A DNA stretch of 9,089 nucleotides, from the NCBI GenBank assembly GCA_002317305.1, contig DCIZ01000144.1, positions 1 to 9,089 of the forward strand, in the 5' to 3' direction. The notes under the pieces are model-generated. The model saw nothing but the letters and a program-made list of their open reading frames with translations, ran no database searches and was not told where the DNA came from. This DNA is from Campylobacter sp. UBA1713 (GTDB taxonomy: Bacteria; Campylobacterota; Campylobacteria; Campylobacterales; Campylobacteraceae). The translations under genes were made by a program, and so were the position numbers. Of this stretch, positions 4,552-9,089 are shown piece by piece (the stretch's first letter is position 1; each line of letters opens with the position of its first letter).

Positions 4552-5523
4552 TCACCGCCGAAGTGCCCCCTTAAACTCCAACATAAACGCCAGCAGGTTA
4601 AACTCACCACGCAAATAGTCAAACTCCGCCTCGTTTAACGCCACAAAAATTCGCAAAAAGTCCGCCACCACAAAGCGTTTTGCGTTTTGCAAAAGCTCAT
4701 TTTTGACAAACTGCGGCGGCTCATAACCCAAAAGCGCCCGAAAATCCACCACGCCGTTTAGCCTCGCCTCTGTATTTACCAAAAAAAGACGGTAAAACTC
4801 GCCAAAAAGCCGCTTCAAAACAGCCACTTCACTCTTTTGTTCATCCAAAAATTCCAAATCCGCCGGCGAAAAATTCACTTCTTTTATCAAATTTGAAAAA
4901 AACTGCTCGAAAGTTATGATATTTTGAGAAAAAACAAGCTCCTCTACACCACGAATTTCCACCTCGCCACGCAACTTTGCCACTTTGTTCAGCTCTGCTA
5001 CACTCAAAAAAAGGTCATCATTTTGCAAGCGAAAAATTCTTTCAAGTGCCGCATTTTGTGCCTTGATGCCTTGTTTTTTTGCGACAAGCGAAAGGAGTTC
5101 AACCGCCTCGCCAATGTTGTTTGGTGAGAAACTACGCAAAAAATTTTCGCCAAAAACACCTTTAACATCTTTTTCTATCTCTTTTGCCGAGAGTGAAGCA
5201 TAAATTTCGCAAATAAAAAAATTATTTTTCTCTTTTTGGCAAATTTTCACCAGCTCGCCGAGCTCTTTAAAATTTGGTTTTGAGTCAAATTTAGCACGTA
5301 GCAAATTTTGGTCGCCAAAAAGCCCCGCATCGCCTAAATGCCGAAGTGCCAGCTCAAAATCCCACTCCTCAAAATAGAGCCTCAAAGCATTGTCGCACCC
5401 GATCTTCTCGCAAAATTGACTCGAAAAAAAATCCACGCCAAATTTATCATCGCCAAAAAAAAGAAAAAAATTCGGCATGTTTTTGCCGTTCAAAACCTTA
5501 AACTCAAACTCTTTTCTATACAT
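4552..5523 (-). CDS. holA: DNA polymerase III subunit delta
   Basis: Delta is the clamp-loader subunit that opens the sliding clamp ring. The product, 323 residues from my chosen start, has the expected layout: an N-terminal NFFLFFGDDKFGVDFF segment resembling the delta 'yL.G.d.fl' start (residues 18-32), a middle part ending with SPNNIGEAVELLSLVAKKQG and the helix NDDLFLSVAELNKVAKL, and a helical C-terminal domain. Delta proteins of this phylum are poorly conserved, so the call rests on layout, length and its place directly upstream of rpsF. The start is MYRKEF at 5521-5523, preceded by AAAAAGGA; an in-frame ATG at 5589 lacks an SD and runs through a repeat-containing intergenic stretch. A TATTAT-like box at 5539-5544 may be a promoter but is very close to the start. 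Confidence 0.75.
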   Translation of the reverse strand: MYRKEFEFKVLNGKNMPNFFLFFGDDKFGVDFFSSQFCEKIGCDNALRLYFEEWDFELALRHLGDAGLFGDQNLLRAKFDSKPNFKELGELVKICQKEKNNFFICEIYASLSAKEIEKDVKGVFGENFLRSFSPNNIGEAVELLSLVAKKQGIKAQNAALERIFRLQNDDLFLSVAELNKVAKLRGEVEIRGVEELVFSQNIITFEQFFSNLIKEVNFSPADLEFLDEQKSEVAVLKRLFGEFYRLFLVNTEARLNGVVDFRALLGYEPPQFVKNELLQNAKRFVVADFLRIFVALNEAEFDYLRGEFNLLAFMLEFKGALRR

Positions 5524-5589
5524 TTTTTTCCTTTTTAGATAATATACTCGCTTGTTACCCAAATTTGTTTTGATACCATTTGCAAACAA

Positions 5590-5615
5590 AACGCCGTCAT
5601 TCGCAAGAGATGCAA
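5590..5615. repeat. Single tip of the CGCCGTCATTC dispersed repeat
   Basis: ACGCCGTCATTCGCAAGAGA matches the outer tip of the repeats at 1951 and 4238 (CGCC(GT)CATTCG.AAG), but no inverted partner follows within the argJ-holA gap. It lies upstream of holA. Confidence 0.4.
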
Positions 5616-5622
5616 ACGTTCC

Positions 5623-5655
5623 GAATATTTATATCTCAATAAGATAATATTTATT
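5623..5655. repeat. AT-rich imperfect palindrome between argJ and holA
   Basis: The core TATCT-CAATA-AGATA (5632-5646) is extended by GAATATTTA on one side and AATATTTATTC on the other, with small mismatches. No T-run follows on the minus strand, so it is not a typical terminator. It could be an operator or the end of an element. Confidence 0.35.
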
Positions 5656-5701
5656 CTCTCCGCAATCTTTCCAATTAACGATATATGAACGTTTTCCGCA
5701 C

Positions 5702-6922
5702 TCAGCTCCTATAGTCCCCGTTTATCTTTACATATTCGTAGCTAAGATCGCACCCCCACGCCCTCGCCTCGCCCGTGCCATCTTTCAAACTTACGCAAAT
5801 TTGCACCTCACTCTCGCTTAACACCCTCTTTGCCACCTCCTCGCTAAACGCCACGCCCGCACCATTTTCGCACACCACCACCTCGCCAGCAGGAGAGACG
5901 AACCACACCCCCACGCCGCTCACGTCCACGCCCACGCCCGCGTAGCCTATGGCACACAGCACTCGCCCCCAGTTTGCATCGCTACCAAACATCGCCGTCT
6001 TTACAAGGCTAGAACAGACCACGCTTTTTGCCACTTTTTTCGCCACTTCTTCGCTAGATGCCCCACTCACCACACACTCTAGCAGCTTTGTCGCACCTTC
6101 GCCATCTTTTGCTATCTTTTTCGCCAAATCCGTCAAGACAAATTTAAGCGCCTCCACAAAAACCACAAACTCACTCGTCCCCACCGCCACTTCACTGTTG
6201 CCCGCCAAGCCGTTTGCCATCACACTCGCCATGTCGTTTGTAGATGTGTCGCCGTCTACGCTTACCATGTTAAAGCTCACATCTGTCGCCTCTTTCAGCG
6301 CCACCTCCAAAGCCTCCACACTCACTGCGCAGTCGGTCGTTACAAAACAAAGCATAGTCGCCATGTTTGGGTGAATCATTCCGCTACCTTTTGCGATGCC
6401 GCCCATTTTACAAACCTTACCGCCCACTTCAAACTCCACCGCCACCGTCTTTTGTGCCAAATCTGTCGTCATGATGGCGACAGCTGCCTCCTCACTTCCG
6501 CTAGCACTCAAACCAGCCACGAGCGGTGCGATGCCTCTTTCTACTCTTGAAACGTCTAGCTTTTGCCCTATTACGCCCGTAGACGCTACCACTATCTCGC
6601 TAGCACTCACGCCCAACTCCGCCGCCGCTAGCTCACACATGCGGTTTGCCACCGCCTCGCCGTCCTCGTTGCATGTGTTTGCATTGCCACTGTTGCACAA
6701 AAACGCCCTCGCCTTGCCACCGCTTTTAGCCAAATTTGCCCTCGTAACTTTTATGGGCGCACCAAAAACCAAATTTTGCGTGTAAACTGCCGCCGTGTTT
6801 GCTACTACATCACTCACCACGAGTGCTAGGTCTTTTTTTGTGCTACCATTTTTTATGCCACAACTCACGCCACCAGCCCTAAACCCACGCGCCGCACAGA
6901 CGCCACCTGTTATCTCTCTCAT
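5702..6922 (-). CDS. argJ: Bifunctional glutamate N-acetyltransferase / ornithine acetyltransferase
   Basis: ArgJ moves the acetyl group from N-acetylornithine to glutamate, freeing ornithine and recycling the acetyl group for arginine synthesis in the cytoplasm. Family marks, in order, are GVCAARGFRAGGVSCGIK, the oxyanion-hole STGVIG (114-119), TTD (152-154), the self-cleavage site KGSGMIHPNMATML where Thr189 becomes the nucleophile after cleavage behind Ala188, VDGDTSTND (223-230 region), KDGEGATKL (272-280), NWGR (317-320), and the C-terminal YVKINGDYRS. The 406-residue length is normal. The ATG has GGAG six bases upstream. It follows argC after 11 bp and is surely co-transcribed with it. 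Whether it also uses acetyl-CoA for the first step cannot be read from the sequence. Confidence 0.96.
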   Translation of the reverse strand: MREITGGVCAARGFRAGGVSCGIKNGSTKKDLALVVSDVVANTAAVYTQNLVFGAPIKVTRANLAKSGGKARAFLCNSGNANTCNEDGEAVANRMCELAAAELGVSASEIVVASTGVIGQKLDVSRVERGIAPLVAGLSASGSEEAAVAIMTTDLAQKTVAVEFEVGGKVCKMGGIAKGSGMIHPNMATMLCFVTTDCAVSVEALEVALKEATDVSFNMVSVDGDTSTNDMASVMANGLAGNSEVAVGTSEFVVFVEALKFVLTDLAKKIAKDGEGATKLLECVVSGASSEEVAKKVAKSVVCSSLVKTAMFGSDANWGRVLCAIGYAGVGVDVSGVGVWFVSPAGEVVVCENGAGVAFSEEVAKRVLSESEVQICVSLKDGTGEARAWGCDLSYEYVKINGDYRS

Positions 6923-6933
6923 TTTTCACTCCG

Positions 6934-7881
6934 TTATAAATTTAGCCCAGTCGTCTCATCGACTCCTGTGAGTATATTTAGGTTTTGCACCGCCGCGCCA
7001 CTCGCTCCCTTGCCTAGATTGTCAAATCTTGCGACCAAACTCATTCGCTCATCGCTCCCAAAAACGCAAATTTGCATTGCATCGCTTCCGCCAAATTCAT
7101 TTGCGCTTAAAAAATTCTGCTCACTCTTTACAAAACGCACCACGCCGCCATCGCCGTAAAACTCCGCCAAACACTCGCTTACCGCCTTTACGCCGCCTTT
7201 TACCTGCTCGCCAAAAAGCCCCACGCACACCTCCATTCCGCACGCAAATGGCGCGACCGCTGGAAAAAAAAGTGGCGCGTGAAAAAGCCCGCACACTTTT
7301 TTCATCTCTGGAATGTGCTTGTGAGACTGCGCTAACGCATAAACTCTAGGCGAAGCAAGCGGCAAAGGCAAATTTGACATCTCCTTAAAAGTCGCCTCGC
7401 CCAAAGCACTCTCATACTCAGCTATCATCGCCTTTCCGCCGCCCGTGTAGCCCGTAAGCGAAAAACAGCTCAAAAGCGAATTTGCGTCTAAAATGCCGCT
7501 TTTCACCAGCGGTGAAATCAGTGCCACAAAGCCACTTGCATGGCAGCCTGGATTTGCCACACGTTTTGAAGCGGCGATGCGGCTTTTTAGCCCAAGCTCG
7601 CTAAAACCATAAACCCACGAAGCGTTTGTTCTGTGAGCAGTCGAAGTGTCTATGAGTGCCGTGCTAGCGTTTTCTACTAGACTTACCGCCTCGACCGCCG
7701 CCAAGTCAGGCAAACAAAGGATGGCGACATCGGCACTGTTTAGTGCATCTTTTCGTGCGTTTGTGTCTTTTCTGCGCTCCTCTGAAAGCGTCAAAAATTC
7801 TATGTCCTTGCGGCTTTGCAACCGCTCAAATATGCGAAGCCCAGTCGTTCCACTACTTCCATCAACAAAAACTTTTGTCAT
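6934..7881 (-). CDS. argC: N-acetyl-gamma-glutamyl-phosphate reductase, short (type 2) class
   Basis: ArgC reduces N-acetylglutamyl phosphate with NADPH to the semialdehyde, the third step of arginine synthesis. The 315-residue product opens with MTKVFVDGSSGTTGLRIFERL, the nucleotide-binding start typical of the short ArgC class. Catalytic Cys113 is in ANPGCHASGF, followed by GYTGGGK (144-150) and the active-site histidine motif SHKHIPEM (His189). I chose the ATG at 7879-7881, which has AAGGAG four bases upstream; an in-frame ATG at 7965 would add 28 residues read from AT-rich intergenic sequence. It stands 11 bp before argJ and 161 bp after dus, with a perfect 18-bp palindrome just upstream, so it likely has its own promoter and starts an argCJ operon. 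Confidence 0.95.
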   Translation of the reverse strand: MTKVFVDGSSGTTGLRIFERLQSRKDIEFLTLSEERRKDTNARKDALNSADVAILCLPDLAAVEAVSLVENASTALIDTSTAHRTNASWVYGFSELGLKSRIAASKRVANPGCHASGFVALISPLVKSGILDANSLLSCFSLTGYTGGGKAMIAEYESALGEATFKEMSNLPLPLASPRVYALAQSHKHIPEMKKVCGLFHAPLFFPAVAPFACGMEVCVGLFGEQVKGGVKAVSECLAEFYGDGGVVRFVKSEQNFLSANEFGGSDAMQICVFGSDERMSLVARFDNLGKGASGAAVQNLNILTGVDETTGLNL

Positions 7882-7909
7882 GTTACTCCTTTTTTTTAAA
7901 TTTGGTTTT

Positions 7910-7927
7910 AGAATTTTACAAAATTCT
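7910..7927. promoter_or_regulatory. Perfect 18-bp palindrome upstream of argC, candidate operator
   Basis: AGAATTTT-AC-AAAATTCT is a perfect 8+2+8 inverted repeat whose edge is 28 bp from the argC start. A dyad this close to the start of a biosynthetic operon suggests an operator, but it does not fit the ArgR box, which has TGAAT and ATTCA four bases apart. As RNA it would be a weak AT-rich hairpin without a T-run. Confidence 0.4.
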
Positions 7928-7969
7928 GCTTTTTGTATTTTGCATACAGCCCCCTGCGACCCCATTCGG

Positions 7970-7996
7970 ACAACAGAATACGGAAAACTGAATTTG
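7970..7996. repeat. Degenerate copy of the GAAAAC dispersed repeat in the dus-argC gap
   Basis: ACAACAGAATACGGAAAACT and the following GAATTTGTG resemble the units at 4389-4450 (CGGAAAACGGAAT, ACAGAATTT). It lies between dus and argC and contributes to the false upstream extension of argC. Confidence 0.35.
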
Positions 7997-8042
7997 TGAA
8001 AATTTGCTTTTTTGTAAATTTGACTTTTTTACGCCAACGCCG

Positions 8043-8969
8043 TCAAAATTTATCGCGAAAAAAATCCTCCACAAGCCTACGCATCGCCTCAAAGTCATTT
8101 TCAAAATTTACCTTTTGGCGAAATTCGCTAGCCCCAACAAGCCCTTTTGAATACTCATGCAAATGTTTCCGAAAAAGTCCAGTCGCTCGCTCGCCATAAA
8201 CCTCGCCCATCATCGCCAAATGCTCTGCCACCACGCCCGCCTTGTCCGCCACCGCCACGCCTTTTAGCTCGGCAAAAACCCACGGCTTTCCCACCGCTCC
8301 ACGTCCTATCATGACACCATCAGCGCCCGTAATCTCCAAAACGTGCAAAAAGTTACCCTCGTCTATGTCGCCGTTTGCAATGACGGGAATTTTTACACTC
8401 GCTTTTACACGCGCCACCGCCTCGTAGTCCGCCACGCCGCTGTAGCCCTCTGCCCTCGTCCTGCCGTGAACACAGATGTAGTCAGCACCAGCATTTTCTA
8501 TGTCAAAGGCAAATTTGAAAGCATCTTTTTGCGTAAAACCTAGCCGCATTTTGACCGAAGTGTAGCGTTTGTTTGATGTTTTTTTGACAGTTTCTACTAT
8601 TTCGCAAAGTCGCTTTGGCTCTAGCAAAAGTGCCGCGCCAGCGCCTTGTTTTACCACTTTTGGCACGGGACAACCACAGTTAAGGTCGATGCCATCGATG
8701 CCTTCTATATCGTTTAAAATTTCTACCGCTCGCCTCACCGCTTCGGGCTTTTCGCCGCTTAACTGGACTATGTAGGGCGACTCAAATGGCGACTTTTCTA
8801 GCATTTTGTAGCTCTTTTGCGCCTCATAAACGAGTGCGTTTGCGCTTATCATCTCGCTGGTGGTTACATCGCAGCCAAAACGCTTTACAAGAGTGCGAAG
8901 TGGCAAGTCGCTAAGCCCAGCAAGAGGTGCTAAAAATGTCGGTTTTTTGCTAAAATCTATGGTATTCAA
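8043..8969 (-). CDS. dusB: tRNA-dihydrouridine synthase, DusB-like
   Basis: Dus enzymes reduce specific uridines of tRNA with FMN and NADPH. The 308-residue product has FLAPLAGLSDLPLR (12-25, FMN pocket), TSEMISANAL (37-46), IVQLSG (67-72), the catalytic-loop DLNCGCPVPKVVKQGAGAAL with Cys100 as general acid, SVKMRLG (138-144), VHGRTRAEGYSG (167-178), IPVIANGDI (194-202) and VMIGRGAVGKPWVF (219-232, phosphate binding). A helical C-terminal tRNA-binding domain follows. It starts with TTG at 8967-8969: no in-frame ATG precedes the conserved start, AAAGG lies six bases upstream, and MNTIDFSKKPTFLAPLAG begins where DusB proteins usually begin. The subfamily (B rather than A or C) rests on overall resemblance. 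No clear terminator separates it from argC. Confidence 0.93.
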   Translation of the reverse strand: MNTIDFSKKPTFLAPLAGLSDLPLRTLVKRFGCDVTTSEMISANALVYEAQKSYKMLEKSPFESPYIVQLSGEKPEAVRRAVEILNDIEGIDGIDLNCGCPVPKVVKQGAGAALLLEPKRLCEIVETVKKTSNKRYTSVKMRLGFTQKDAFKFAFDIENAGADYICVHGRTRAEGYSGVADYEAVARVKASVKIPVIANGDIDEGNFLHVLEITGADGVMIGRGAVGKPWVFAELKGVAVADKAGVVAEHLAMMGEVYGERATGLFRKHLHEYSKGLVGASEFRQKVNFENDFEAMRRLVEDFFRDKF

Positions 8970-8975
8970 ATTTTG

Positions 8976-8980
8976 CCTTT
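8976..8980 (-). promoter_or_regulatory. Shine-Dalgarno supporting the TTG start of dusB
   Basis: AAAGG lies six bases upstream of TTG on the minus strand, at normal spacing. No ATG or GTG in the same frame with a comparable signal lies nearby, so this site decides the start. Confidence 0.55.
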
Positions 8981-9044
8981 AAATTTGGTTTTGTGAAAAT
9001 TTTTTGACGCGAAGTGCAAAACTTCAACTCTCGAGAATCTATTA

Positions 9045-9089
9045 AGGGCATCTCTAAAAACTAGTTTGGCTTGATTTTTCGGAGTGTTT
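9045..9089 (+). mobile_element. Left end of a second copy of the 300-528 element, cut by the window edge
   Basis: AGGGCATCTCTAAAAACTAG, then TTTGGCTTGATTTTTCGGAG and TGTTT, match the left 46 bases of the 300-528 element with only a few differences (one fewer A, CTAG for CATT, and one missing G). It is in the same orientation. It is preceded by TTA, and by a small hairpin GAAGT-GCAAA-ACTTC at 9011-9025. The remainder lies outside the window. Confidence 0.6.

Noticed and set aside
4311..4574. 87-residue plus-strand frame between rpsF and holA
   Set aside because: It is the translation of the 4238-4385 repeat (GDSSVGFASLRMT) and the GAAAAC tracts.
5524..5589. Longer holA start (ATG at 5589)
   Set aside because: No SD, and the extension overlaps the gap sequence next to a dispersed-repeat tip; ATG 5523 has AAAAAGGA.
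5949..6785. Plus-strand frames opposite argJ
   Set aside because: These are shadows of a GC-rich coding gene, with Ser/Thr/Pro/Ala-biased antisense composition and no SD.
7910..7927. ArgR (ARG box) site
   Set aside because: The half-sites are too far apart and lack the outer TG/CA; kept only as an unassigned dyad.
7882..7965. Longer argC start (ATG at 7965)
   Set aside because: The extension covers the palindrome and repeat-derived AT-rich sequence; the short-class ArgC N-terminus begins at 7881 with AAGGAG.

Overview
All supported genes lie on the minus strand. The window looks like chromosome of a member of Campylobacterota, most likely a Campylobacter species of middling GC. Three things suggest this: the very frequent AAATTTG/CAAATTT word, the gene order rpsF-ssb-rpsR with holA just upstream, and an S18 protein very close to my memory of Campylobacter S18. 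The species cannot be fixed from sequence alone.

Read 5'->3' on the minus strand (right to left), the housekeeping part is: dus (tRNA-dihydrouridine synthase, DusB-like, TTG start); argC and argJ, 11 bp apart (two steps of arginine synthesis by the acetyl-cycling route); holA (DNA polymerase III delta); and the rpsF-ssb-rpsR operon (S6, SSB, S18). The operon has a visible -10 box, a 76-nt leader with two hairpins, and strong ribosome binding sites for rpsF and ssb. The SSB is unusual: an ordinary N-terminal OB fold is followed by about 140 residues of glycine-rich, RGG-containing linker encoded by tandem and dispersed repeats.

The left 2.3 kb is accessory. It holds an AT-rich hipA-like kinase gene with no visible hipB partner, and a C-terminal fragment of an Rpn/PD-(D/E)XK-type nuclease gene. 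That fragment has been cut by a 229-bp element with terminal inverted repeats (300-528). The start of a second copy lies at the right edge of the window (9045 onward) and a degenerate single end lies at 1801. The hipA gene fills almost exactly the space between two outward tips of this repeat family. The Rpn fragment keeps an internal ATG with a strong Shine-Dalgarno sequence, which recalls the intragenic antitoxins described for E. coli Rpn proteins.

The long gene-free gaps (1782-2365 and 4113-4551) are packed with two other dispersed repeats. One is a palindromic family with CGCCGTCATTC at its tips and a GATTCTTCGG core, arranged twice as inverted pairs about 150 bp across. The other is a GAAAAC/GTTTTC 7-bp tract family. 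Short reading frames there are by-products of these repeats and are not annotated as genes.
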